Below, in pieces: positions 1-7,071 of a stretch of DNA of 64,000 bases. The notes below the pieces were generated by a model. The model saw only the letters and a list, made by a program, of their open reading frames with translations, searched no databases and was not told the origin of the DNA. The translations under genes were made by a program, and so were the position numbers. This DNA is from CAYRGG01 sp964423745. GTDB lineage: Bacteria > Pseudomonadota > Gammaproteobacteria > Competibacterales > Competibacteraceae. The stretch spans positions 25,524 to 89,523 of the forward strand of contig CAYRGG010000012.1 of the NCBI GenBank assembly GCA_964423745.1, in the 5' to 3' direction. Within the stretch, counting starts at the first letter, position 1. Each line of letters starts with the position of its first letter.

Positions 1-2
1 CA

Positions 3-497
3 GGACGTTACTTGCCTTTCGTGGGCACGCTATTTGTGTTTATCGTAACCTGTAATCTGCTTACCATCGTACCCGGTTATCATCCGCCTACCGCTTCCTT
101 ATCTACCACTACAGCCCTAGCCATTTGTGTGTTTATCGCGGTGCCCCTCTATGGCATCGCCCATCAAGGATTGGGGGGCTACCTTAAACACTATATTCAA
201 CCCACTATCATAATGCTGCCCTTCAACATCATCGGTGAGTTTTCCCGCACCCTGGCTCTAGCCATACGTTTGTACGGCAATATCATGAGCGGTATGGTGA
301 TTGCAGGCATCCTGCTCAGCCTGGCGCCGTTTTTCTTTCCTATTTTGATGCAGTTGCTGGGTTTGCTCACAGGTATGATCCAAGCCTACATCTTTGCAGT
401 ACTGGCTATGGTGTATATCGCCTCCGCCACGGCTGTGCAGCATCAACAGACGCAAAACGACAATCAGAATAACACCGCTGCTGACTCAACAACGTGA
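3..497 (+). CDS. atpB: N-type (Na+) F-ATPase subunit a, 5' end outside window
   Basis: Membrane stator subunit a of an alternative F-type ATPase, forming the ion half-channels against the c-ring. The reading frame is open from the window edge, so the N-terminus is missing; about 164 residues remain. Visible are an 'NLLTIVPG' loop, several hydrophobic helices and the essential arginine in 'ALAIRLYGN'. The C-terminal tail is hydrophilic and rich in Gln and Asn. The order a, c, b, alpha, gamma without a separate delta gene is that of the N-ATPase operon (atpDCQRBEFAG) rather than the housekeeping atp operon, so atpD, C, Q and R should lie just upstream of the window. Confidence 0.93.
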   Translation, partial: GRYLPFVGTLFVFIVTCNLLTIVPGYHPPTASLSTTTALAICVFIAVPLYGIAHQGLGGYLKHYIQPTIIMLPFNIIGEFSRTLALAIRLYGNIMSGMVIAGILLSLAPFFFPILMQLLGLLTGMIQAYIFAVLAMVYIASATAVQHQQTQNDNQNNTAADSTT

Positions 498-524
498 CCT
501 AACTAATTAAATTAAGGAGACCCC

Positions 525-803
525 ATGGATAGCTTAACACTGATCGGCTTAGCCTCTGTCATCACCGCGGGTTTAACCATCGCCATTGGCGCGATTGGTC
601 CCGCATTGGGAGAAGGGCGCGCTGTGGCCCAGGCCCTTAGCGCCATTGCCCAACAACCCGATGAAGCAGGCACCATCAGCCGTACCCTCTTCGTAGGCTT
701 AGCGATGATTGAATCCACCGCCATTTATTGCTTCGTGGTGTCCATGATCCTGCTGTTTGCCAATCCTTTCTGGAACCAAGCTGTATCCCAGGCGGGAGGC
801 TGA
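525..803 (+). CDS. atpE: N-type F-ATPase subunit c with two-carboxylate Na+ motif
   Basis: Rotor ring subunit c, 92 residues, a two-helix hairpin. An 'aaggag' ribosome site precedes the ATG. Helix 1 has 'GPALGEG' with Glu30; helix 2 has 'IESTAIY' with Glu63, Ser64, Thr65 and Tyr68. The Glu-Ser-Thr...Tyr pattern is the known Na+-binding signature of c-rings such as that of Ilyobacter. Glu in place of the helix-1 Gln corresponds to the two-carboxylate motif described for the Fusobacterium c-ring. Sodium coupling is therefore likely but not proven. The gene lies 27 nt after atpB and 5 nt before atpF. Confidence 0.95.
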   Translation: MDSLTLIGLASVITAGLTIAIGAIGPALGEGRAVAQALSAIAQQPDEAGTISRTLFVGLAMIESTAIYCFVVSMILLFANPFWNQAVSQAGG

Positions 804-808
804 CAACC

Positions 809-2125
809 ATGCAAATCGACTGGTTAGCAGTCGGCGCACAGATCGTCAATTTTCTGGTTCTGATTTATCTGCTCAAGCGATTTCTTTACCATCCAGTGAT
901 GAACGCCATGGCAAAACGCGAACAGCGCATTGCCGACCGTCTGGAGGAAGCCCGTCAACGGGAACAACAGGCGGCTCAAGAAAGAGATCAATACCGGGAT
1001 AAAAACCAGGCCTTTGAGCAGCAACGCCAGGAACTGTTTGAGCAAGCTAAAACCGAATCAGAACAGCAACGCCAACAACTTATAGAAGAAGCTCGTGACA
1101 CTGTGGAACAAACCCGCGCCCAGTGGCAACAGGAGATGGAGCGTGAACGACAGAGCTTCTACAAGGCGGTAAGCAGTCAGACAGCGCAAGCCATCGTTCA
1201 GGGCGTGCGTCGCGTGTTAGCAGATTTAGCCGATACCAAACTGGAAGAGCGCATCGTGCAGCTGTTTCTGCAACGCCTGCAATCCCTTGATGAAAAAACT
1301 CGTCAAAGGCTAGTAGAGGCAACCGAGAATGACACCCGCGAGGCTCGTATCACCACCTCGTTTGAACCCGATGAAACGGTCTGCTCGCGTATCACCCAGG
1401 CTGTGCGCCAGGTGATGGACGAGCAGACTCCCGTGAGCTTTGCACGTTCAGGAGAGCTTTTGAGTGGTATTGAGCTTAGCACGGGTGACCAAACCCTGGG
1501 GTGGAATATGGCGGAGTATCTGGACGAGATCGAGGCAGACCTGGAAAAAACCCTGGCCAATATACCGGCGCCGGCTCCACGAGAAGGACAACCTAAAGAT
1601 GCCGAAGAAGCAAAAGTCGAAGACACCCTTAACACCGTGAAGCAACAAACGGCGCAAGCCATCGTCCAAGGTATGCGCCGTGCACTGGCGGATTTGGCCG
1701 ACAGTGAACTGGAAGAAAGGATGGTGCAGGTTTTCTTGCAGCGCTTGCGATCCCTGGACGAGCGAACCCGCCAAAGGCTTAGGGAAACGGCTGAAGACGA
1801 GGAAACGCGAGTCCATGTGGTTACTTCTTTTCTCTTAGATGAAGCCGCTCGTTCCCGCATCATTCAAAGGGTGGGTCAGGCAATGGGTGTAGGCGATCGT
1901 GCTCAGGTGAGTTTCGAACAGTCCACTGATTTGTTAAGTGGGATTGTACTCAGTACCGGTACTGTAACGGTGGGTTGGACTTTGAGCGACTATCTCGATG
2001 ACATGGAGGCGGATCTCGAAAAAACCTTGGCGCATAAACCCCAGCAATCCTCATCGGCGAGACAATACAATAAACCAGGACTTACGCAGCTCGTTCCAGA
2101 GGACGCCGTGAATACGTCCTTGTAG
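809..2125 (+). CDS. atpF: N-type F-ATPase subunit b fused to two delta-like domains
   Basis: Peripheral stalk subunit, 438 residues from the ATG at 809; an in-frame ATG at 728 lies inside atpE and is not credible. The N-terminus is a membrane helix (about residues 7–25). A long charged Gln/Arg/Glu coiled coil follows, to about residue 115. After this come two copies of a delta-like module, each starting 'QTAQAIVQG' and ending 'EADLEKTLA', with a period of 156 codons. N-ATPase operons lack a separate delta gene, and their b subunit normally carries one such C-terminal region. The extra copy roughly doubles the tail. The last 15 or so codons and the stop codon lie inside a miniature element (2077–2210), so the original C-terminus was replaced. 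Confidence 0.9.
   Translation: MQIDWLAVGAQIVNFLVLIYLLKRFLYHPVMNAMAKREQRIADRLEEARQREQQAAQERDQYRDKNQAFEQQRQELFEQAKTESEQQRQQLIEEARDTVEQTRAQWQQEMERERQSFYKAVSSQTAQAIVQGVRRVLADLADTKLEERIVQLFLQRLQSLDEKTRQRLVEATENDTREARITTSFEPDETVCSRITQAVRQVMDEQTPVSFARSGELLSGIELSTGDQTLGWNMAEYLDEIEADLEKTLANIPAPAPREGQPKDAEEAKVEDTLNTVKQQTAQAIVQGMRRALADLADSELEERMVQVFLQRLRSLDERTRQRLRETAEDEETRVHVVTSFLLDEAARSRIIQRVGQAMGVGDRAQVSFEQSTDLLSGIVLSTGTVTVGWTLSDYLDDMEADLEKTLAHKPQQSSSARQYNKPGLTQLVPEDAVNTSL
1172..2040 (+). repeat. Tandem duplication inside atpF (468-nt period)
   Basis: Copy 1 runs from about 1172 to 1566 and copy 2 from about 1640 to 2040. The offset is 468 nt (156 codons), for example 'acagcgcaagcc' at 1181 against 'acggcgcaagcc' at 1649. 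Both copies read in frame and match over most of their length at protein level, with many synonymous changes at DNA level. The copies therefore look old and are not an assembly artefact. Confidence 0.9.
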
Positions 2126-2210
2126 GCTTGACTGCGGCCATCCAGGCCGCAGACACCTCTTTTCACGAGCTACGCAAATCCTGCTCATGAGTAAGTTGTG
2201 CGTAAGTTCT
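2077..2210 (+). mobile_element. Miniature inverted-repeat element, family 1, copy a (in atpF 3' end)
   Basis: A 134-bp element with 12-bp terminal inverted repeats, AGGACTTACGCA at 2077–2088 and TGCGTAAGTTCT at 2199–2210 (one mismatch). It has no coding capacity of its own. The same sequence recurs in inverted orientation at 52374–52493, with shared internal stretches such as 'gacgccgtgaa' and 'ggccatccagg'. The element supplies the last codons and the TAG stop (2123–2125) of atpF and fills most of the atpF–atpA gap. It is probably a non-autonomous transposable element; no transposase is visible in the window. Confidence 0.85.
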
Positions 2211-2235
2211 ATAGACAACATAGAGAGACACCGGC

Positions 2236-3768
2236 ATGAAGAGTACCCTGCAGGAGGCCGCTGACATTGCCTTTGCCGCCTGGGAACAGGCGTTGGAAGA
2301 ACAACAGCCAAAACTTACCGCGAAAGCCACCGGCACCGTTACCCATGTGGGGGGTGGCGTGGTGCGGATTAAAGGATTATCGGGTCTGCGGGCTGAATCG
2401 TTAGTGCTATTTCCTGGCAATGCCGTGGGTACGGCGTTGGATTTACAGAGCGACGAAATCGGTGTTGCCCTTCTTAAGAACAGCGAAGTCTTGACCACTG
2501 GCGTACAAGCCCATGCCAGTGGGCGCTTGACCGACACCCCGGTGGGTGAAGCCCTATTGGGACGTGTAGTGGATGCTACCGGACAGGCATTGGATGGCCA
2601 AGGACCCCTACAAAATTTAAAGCGCCGTCCGGTGGAGCGTGACGCCCCCGCCATTTTAGATCGTGCGCCGGTGACGGTGCCGCTACAAAGCGGACTTAAA
2701 TCGGTGGATGCGTTGATTCCCATCGGTCGCGGCCAGCGCGAGCTGATCGTCGGCGACCGGCAAACCGGAAAAACCGCCATCGCTATAGATACTATTATCA
2801 ATCAACGTGATAAAGATGTCATTTGTATCTATTGCGCCATCGGTCAACGGGGCACGGCGGTGGCGCGGGTGGTGGAAACCTTGCGTCATCATCAGGCCAT
2901 GGACTACTGTGTGGTGATGGTGGCCACCGGTGACGATCTGCCGGGGTTACAGTTTATTACCCCCTATGCGGCCACCAGCGTGGCGGAATACTTTATGGAA
3001 CAGGGCTATGATGTATTGATCGTCTATGACGATCTGACCCGTCATGCCCGGGCCTACCGGGAACTATCCCTGCTGCTGCGGCGTCCACCGGGTCGGGAAG
3101 CCTATCCGGGTGATATTTTCTATATTCATTCCCGTTTATTGGAACGGTCCACCCATTTGCGTAAAGAATACGGCGGCGGTTCCCTGACTGCCCTACCCAT
3201 CGTGGAGACCCAGGCGCAGAATATCTCGGCTTATATTCCCACTAATTTGATCTCCATCACCGATGGGCAGATTTACCTATCCCCGGAACTGTTCCGCAAA
3301 GGGTTGATGCCCGCCATCGATGTGGGTAAATCCGTGTCCCGCGTGGGCGGTAAAACTCAACTCCCCGCCTATCGAGCGGTGGCTGGGGATCTTAAACTGG
3401 CCTATGCCCAGTTTGAGGAAATGGAGACCTTTTCGCGCTTCGCCACCCGCCTCGATGAAGAAACCCGTAATACCATTGAACGGGGACGCCGGGTGCGGGC
3501 CATTCTTAAACAACCCGAGCACGAGCCGTTGCCGGTAAGCGATCAAATCGCCGTGTTGGAAGCAGTCAACAACGGCTTTTTCGATCCTTTACCCATCGAT
3601 GACATATCCCAAGCCGCCACCGCAGTGCGAAAGGCCATTCACCAACAAGCGTCAGAACTGTGTCGGCGGATTGAAGCGGGTGAAAAAATGAGCGACGAGG
3701 ATCGCCGCCAGTGGCTCGATATTATAAAACGCGCTGTGGGTAAGCGCGAAAAAACGCAACAGCCCTAA
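2236..3768 (+). CDS. atpA: N-type F-ATPase subunit alpha
   Basis: Non-catalytic nucleotide-binding subunit of the F1 head, 510 residues, about normal length. The Walker A loop 'GDRQTGKT' is at residues 173–180, and the adenine-pocket region 'QRGTAVARVVETL' and the 'ALPIVETQAQN' segment follow. The ATG at 2236 comes 26 nt after the end of the miniature element, so the element must leave translation of atpA intact. The gene is followed by atpG after 9 nt. The N-terminal helix (residues 1–25) would be the contact site for the delta-like domain of subunit b. Confidence 0.96.
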   Translation: MKSTLQEAADIAFAAWEQALEEQQPKLTAKATGTVTHVGGGVVRIKGLSGLRAESLVLFPGNAVGTALDLQSDEIGVALLKNSEVLTTGVQAHASGRLTDTPVGEALLGRVVDATGQALDGQGPLQNLKRRPVERDAPAILDRAPVTVPLQSGLKSVDALIPIGRGQRELIVGDRQTGKTAIAIDTIINQRDKDVICIYCAIGQRGTAVARVVETLRHHQAMDYCVVMVATGDDLPGLQFITPYAATSVAEYFMEQGYDVLIVYDDLTRHARAYRELSLLLRRPPGREAYPGDIFYIHSRLLERSTHLRKEYGGGSLTALPIVETQAQNISAYIPTNLISITDGQIYLSPELFRKGLMPAIDVGKSVSRVGGKTQLPAYRAVAGDLKLAYAQFEEMETFSRFATRLDEETRNTIERGRRVRAILKQPEHEPLPVSDQIAVLEAVNNGFFDPLPIDDISQAATAVRKAIHQQASELCRRIEAGEKMSDEDRRQWLDIIKRAVGKREKTQQP

Positions 3769-3777
3769 GCGCCAACC

Positions 3778-4671
3778 ATGGAAACCTTAGAACAACTCAA
3801 TCAACGGATTGAAAGTTTTCAAGATCTACAATCCATCGTCAGCACCATGAAGGCGTTGTCGGCTGTGAGCATTCGTCAATACGAACAGGCGGCGCAGTCC
3901 CTGAACTTGTATTACCGCACCGTTGAATTGGGTTTACATGTGTTGCTGCGAGATGCTGCTCTGAGTGAAACGGTCTTACCCCGAGGCGACAGCGGTGGCG
4001 TCGGCGCTATCGTTTTTGGTTCCGATCAAGGTTTGTGCGGGCGTTTTAACGAAGAAATCGTTGGGTTTGCCTCAGAACGTCTTGACACAGCGGTTGCTCA
4101 GGATCAGGAGGCGTTTGTGCTGGCCGTGGGTAGCCGGGCGGCAGGCAATTTAGAACAAGCGGGCTTTGCGTTGAAGGAAGACATTCCGACCCCCGACTCC
4201 GCCTCGCGCATCACTGCAACGGTGCAGCAACTGCTGCTCACTATCGACGCCTGGCGTGAAGAGCATGGCATAGACCATGTGTATTTGTTTTATAACCGGG
4301 GACAAGAAGAAGCCTCCCGTTATCAACCGACCGGTGTGCAGCTGTTACCGGTTAACTTGCGACGTTTTCGACGCTTGCAAAAAGAATCCTGGCCGTCTCG
4401 GTCGTTACCCACCTATACCATGGACCGCCGTCAGCTGCTATCGGCGTTGTTGCGTCAATATTTTGCCGTGACCTTGTTTCGCGCCTGCGCCGAATCGTTA
4501 GCCAGCGAACACGGCAGCCGCTTGAGCGCCATGCAGTCGGCGGAGAAGAATTTAGAAGAGCGCCTGGAAGAAGTGACCGCTGAATACCACCGGATGCGGC
4601 AAGACGCCATCACCGGCGAGCTATTGGATGTGGTCAGTGGTTTTGAAGCCCTCAAAGATAACGAGGATTGA
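3778..4671 (+). CDS. atpG: N-type F-ATPase subunit gamma
   Basis: Central rotor shaft of the F1 sector, 297 residues. It has long N- and C-terminal helices that form the coiled coil ('STMKALSAVSIRQYEQA' near the N-terminus; 'SAMQSAEKNLEERLEEV' near the C-terminus) around a Rossmann-like middle domain with 'GSDQGLCGRFNEE'. These are the hallmarks of gamma. It is the last gene of the N-ATPase operon, as in other N-ATPase clusters, and the next gene is unrelated. Confidence 0.94.
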   Translation: METLEQLNQRIESFQDLQSIVSTMKALSAVSIRQYEQAAQSLNLYYRTVELGLHVLLRDAALSETVLPRGDSGGVGAIVFGSDQGLCGRFNEEIVGFASERLDTAVAQDQEAFVLAVGSRAAGNLEQAGFALKEDIPTPDSASRITATVQQLLLTIDAWREEHGIDHVYLFYNRGQEEASRYQPTGVQLLPVNLRRFRRLQKESWPSRSLPTYTMDRRQLLSALLRQYFAVTLFRACAESLASEHGSRLSAMQSAEKNLEERLEEVTAEYHRMRQDAITGELLDVVSGFEALKDNED

Positions 4672-4742
4672 TTCTCCTGCAAGTCGACTTATCAATAATA
4701 ATCTACACTTGCATAAATAAGTGAGCAATCGGGAGAAAATCT

Positions 4743-5159
4743 GTGCCTTCATCCAAAGTAACAGGCAGCTGTCTTTGTGGACAGGTGATTTACGAACTAT
4801 CGGGCAATCTTGGCGTGTTTCAATATTGCCATTGTTCCAGATGCAGAAAGTTTACCGGCAGCGCCCATGCCACAAATTTATTGGTTGCGCCTGATCAATT
4901 TAAATGGCTTACCGGTGAAGCCTATATCGGTCGCTTTGAACCCAAAGATACTAAACATTTTGCGACATCTTTTTGTAAGCACTGCGGCTCTTCCCTACCC
5001 TGGCTAGGAAAACAAAAAAAAGCGGTTATCGTTCCCGCAGGCACACTGGATACGGATCCCGGCATCAAACCCTCGCAAAATATATTTTGGGGTTCAAAAG
5101 CTCCCTGGTATAAAGAAGTAAATGAACTTATTAAGCATGAAGAGCTGCCAGGTAAATAA
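4743..5159 (+). CDS. GFA/CENP-V family zinc protein
   Basis: Small zinc-binding protein, 138 residues, of the family named after glutathione-dependent formaldehyde-activating enzyme. Cysteines form the family pattern: C10-x-C12, C29-x-C31-x-x-C34 and C78-x-x-C81. The start is GTG, with a 'gggag' ribosome site nearby. Most members have no proven substrate, and some bind glutathione adducts. The gene stands alone between atpG and a convergent thioredoxin-like gene. Confidence 0.85.
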   Translation: MPSSKVTGSCLCGQVIYELSGNLGVFQYCHCSRCRKFTGSAHATNLLVAPDQFKWLTGEAYIGRFEPKDTKHFATSFCKHCGSSLPWLGKQKKAVIVPAGTLDTDPGIKPSQNIFWGSKAPWYKEVNELIKHEELPGK

Positions 5160-5320
5160 ATAGCACGTACAAACAAAGAGTATGGGGCAAGCTACTGTAA
5201 GGCTTACTCTAAATTTATCCGCGCTATATCCGTTTGTCATAAATTCGAAAGGGTCGCTTCTGCCTGCAAATGGAGGGGGCGAGCAAACACCTTCCTTGCC
5301 CCCTCTGCAACGCCTAACGC

Positions 5321-5554
5321 TCAACGGAGCGCGTCGATGTCAGCACCATGATTAATATGAAACACATTGCCCTCCATCACTAAGGCAGGTACGGACTTTA
5401 CACCCGCCGCTTCGGCTTCCGCGAGCCGGGACTTATTCTCACCTAGATGAACCGATTCAATGCTATATTTAGACGGATCAAGCCCTTCAGCCACTGTGTG
5501 CTCAGCAGAGAAACAAACGGGGCATCCCGCATGATAGAAAATCGCTTTGTTCAT
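5321..5554 (-). CDS. Thioredoxin/glutaredoxin-like protein, 77 aa
   Basis: Very short thioredoxin-fold protein. The CPVC redox motif is at residues 11–14 and the cis-proline loop 'KSVPALV' at about 53–59. It is shorter than normal thioredoxin (about 105 aa) and close to glutaredoxin size. It is transcribed divergently from an HxlR-type regulator. HxlR proteins often sense redox or electrophile stress and control an adjacent divergent gene, so a two-gene redox response unit is likely. The native electron donor is unknown. Confidence 0.8.
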   Translation of the reverse strand: MNKAIFYHAGCPVCFSAEHTVAEGLDPSKYSIESVHLGENKSRLAEAEAAGVKSVPALVMEGNVFHINHGADIDALR

Positions 5555-5699
5555 GAGTCATCTCCGTTAGTTGCGTGAGTAAAGACCGTAGCGGAATAGC
5601 CGCTAAGGCCAACTGCCAGGATGACATATTAATCAATCAATACAACCGGTTACAAAATGGTTTACTACTTACCAAACGGTTCGCTTAGTTGATTTTTCT
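5555..5699. promoter_or_regulatory. Divergent promoter/operator region, Trx-like and HxlR genes
   Basis: A 145-bp gap between divergent starts. Near 5640–5690 there is a cluster of related short motifs, including the palindrome AACCGGTT and the nearby 'aaatggttta' and 'aaacggttc'. This could be the HxlR operator, but no consensus was tested. Confidence 0.35.
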
Positions 5700-6038
5700 A
5701 TGAAAAAAAATAGCAACTATTTGAAAATCACATCAGTCGGTGGAATGGTGGAAAGTGTCATAGGCTGCAAGTGGTCTCTCGCCGTGTTGACTGCCATTAA
5801 GCAAGGTATAGTCAGACCTGGCGCTATCGGCCGCACCTGCGAAGGATTATCCACCAAAGTACTCAATGAGCGTCTTAAAAAGCTGACTGCTTTCGGCATA
5901 TTACAAAGAGTGGATTTTGCAGAGATTCCACCCCATGTTGAGTATCATTTTACCGACTTCGGTTATCGCTTCTTAAAAATCATTGATGAAGCTGAGAAAC
6001 TCCAGGAAGAAGTTGATGAGAACTTAAATAGTCATTAA
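5700..6038 (+). CDS. HxlR-family winged-helix transcriptional regulator
   Basis: DNA-binding repressor or activator of the HxlR/MarR-like family, 112 residues, of normal length. The pattern 'CKWSLAVLTAI...LSTKVLNERLKKLTAFGILQR' gives the conserved Cys/Trp region, recognition helix and wing, and 'VEYHFTDFGY' closes the domain. The single Cys near residue 24 is at the position often used for redox or electrophile sensing. The probable target is the divergent thioredoxin-like gene and itself. Confidence 0.88.
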   Translation: MKKNSNYLKITSVGGMVESVIGCKWSLAVLTAIKQGIVRPGAIGRTCEGLSTKVLNERLKKLTAFGILQRVDFAEIPPHVEYHFTDFGYRFLKIIDEAEKLQEEVDENLNSH

Positions 6039-6256
6039 ATACGACACTTACATTAGTCCTTATGTACAAAGGTTTTAAAGATATCAGTTTTTTCGCAGGG
6101 TAAGTCACTAAGACGTTTCAAGGTCAAAATGCCCTGCCTGACTGCGCCCCTCAGCCACTGAAAAGCGGCGCAGCTTATTAGCACTATTAAACGCTTCGCA
6201 AACTGTAGGCATGATAGTACATTGAAAACATGCCTATAAAAATTAAGGTGATGGAT

Positions 6257-6484
6257 GTGGAAACAAAGACTATTACCATTCGCGTCAGTCCTGAAGCAGC
6301 GTCTGCTTACAAGACAGCATCTGCTGAACAACGGCGAAAGCTCGATGCCCTGCTCAGCTTGAAGCTCGCTGAAGTGACACAAGCAAAACGCCCCTTAGAA
6401 GTCATCATGAGCGAGATGAGCCGCAAAGCCCAAGAGCGCGGGCTGACACTAGAAATTTTAGAAGCTATTTTGAATGAGCAGTAG
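6257..6484 (+). CDS. Probable antitoxin of a PIN-type toxin-antitoxin pair
   Basis: Short protein, about 76 residues from GTG 6257; an ATG at 6230 and another at 6251 are in frame. The GTG is preferred because AAGG at 6245–6248 is spaced 8 nt from it. The N-terminus 'ETKTITIRVSPEAA' resembles ribbon-helix-helix-like antitoxins, followed by a helical tail ending in 'ILEAILNEQ'. The 3' end overlaps the start of a PIN-domain reading frame by 11 nt, the usual antitoxin–toxin arrangement. The partner is truncated, so this may be an orphan. Confidence 0.6.
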   Translation: METKTITIRVSPEAASAYKTASAEQRRKLDALLSLKLAEVTQAKRPLEVIMSEMSRKAQERGLTLEILEAILNEQ

Positions 6485-6641
6485 TGCATACTGCGTTCTC
6501 GACACAAATACTTTAGTGAGCGCCGTATTATTTGAACATTCTATTCCAGGGCAAGCGCTGTATCGTGCGCTGAAATGGGGAGATGTTCTCGTATCGTCTA
6601 AAAGGCAGAGAAGCGTTAAGGGTTTAAAAAATGAGACTTGA
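6474..6641 (+). pseudogene. Truncated PIN-domain toxin remnant
   Basis: A 55-codon frame starting 'AYCVLDTNTLVSAVLF', the first strand and first catalytic Asp of PIN-family ribonuclease toxins (VapC/COG1569 type). Homology continues through 'PGQALYRALKWGDVLVSS' and then stops abruptly at about residue 43. Full-length toxins are about 130–150 aa, so the other acidic residues are missing and the product should be inactive. The break coincides with a local tandem duplication (6607–6695). Confidence 0.65.
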
Positions 6642-6695
6642 AGAGAGAGAAGCATTAAGAATTTAAGTTTTGGAGAAAAAATGAGACTTGAAGAG
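6607..6695 (+). repeat. Local tandem duplication at the 5' end of the next gene
   Basis: Two adjacent related segments, 6607–6645 and 6646–6695. Both begin 'agagaagc.ttaag' and end 'aaaatgagacttgaagag'. The second contains an extra 'ttttggaga' that provides the ribosome site for the following gene. The duplication abuts the broken PIN toxin gene. Confidence 0.75.
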
Positions 6696-7061
6696 GTAGC
6701 GCCAGAATATATTAAGCGGGTAGCTAAATATCGATGGGACCGAATTATTGAGAAACATGAAGGTCCTTGGGGATGGGATTACTTCCTTAATGCCAATCTA
6801 GTCGAATTCCTCAGTGTAGATGGATTCGAGGTTCTCCTCCCCGTAGAAAAAAAGCATCATCCCAATATCACTATCACCCGGTGCATAGGGTCAACCGATA
6901 GGCAGATGTTGACGATCTTCCTGCGTGACACGACCTATGATACAGGCATCTTCGCAGGGTATTTGGCTGTCTGTGAGAAAGTGCCGGATCAAGAGTGGTA
7001 CATTGCAATCGTCTACCACGAGTGTTGGGTAAACAAGCTCGAAGAGATGAAACAGACTTGA
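6681..7061 (+). CDS. Hypothetical protein, 126 aa
   Basis: I do not recognise this family. The start is well supported by GGAGA about 6 nt upstream. The protein is acidic and aromatic-rich ('GPWGWDYF', 'YDTGIFAGYLAVCEKV', 'QEWYIAIVYHECW') and has no signal peptide or membrane segment, so it is probably cytosolic. The first codons (MRLEE) are duplicated upstream in the tandem repeat. It may have arrived together with the rearrangement that cut the PIN gene. Confidence 0.6.
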   Translation: MRLEEVAPEYIKRVAKYRWDRIIEKHEGPWGWDYFLNANLVEFLSVDGFEVLLPVEKKHHPNITITRCIGSTDRQMLTIFLRDTTYDTGIFAGYLAVCEKVPDQEWYIAIVYHECWVNKLEEMKQT

Positions 7062-7071
7062 GACTACACAA

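Noticed and set aside
1303..1863. Long minus-strand frame inside atpF (186 aa)
   Set aside because: It is the shadow of the duplicated coding region; composition and context show that atpF is the real gene.
6053..6382. 109-codon minus-strand frame near the antitoxin
   Set aside because: It has no ribosome site or recognisable protein and overlaps the better-supported plus-strand antitoxin.
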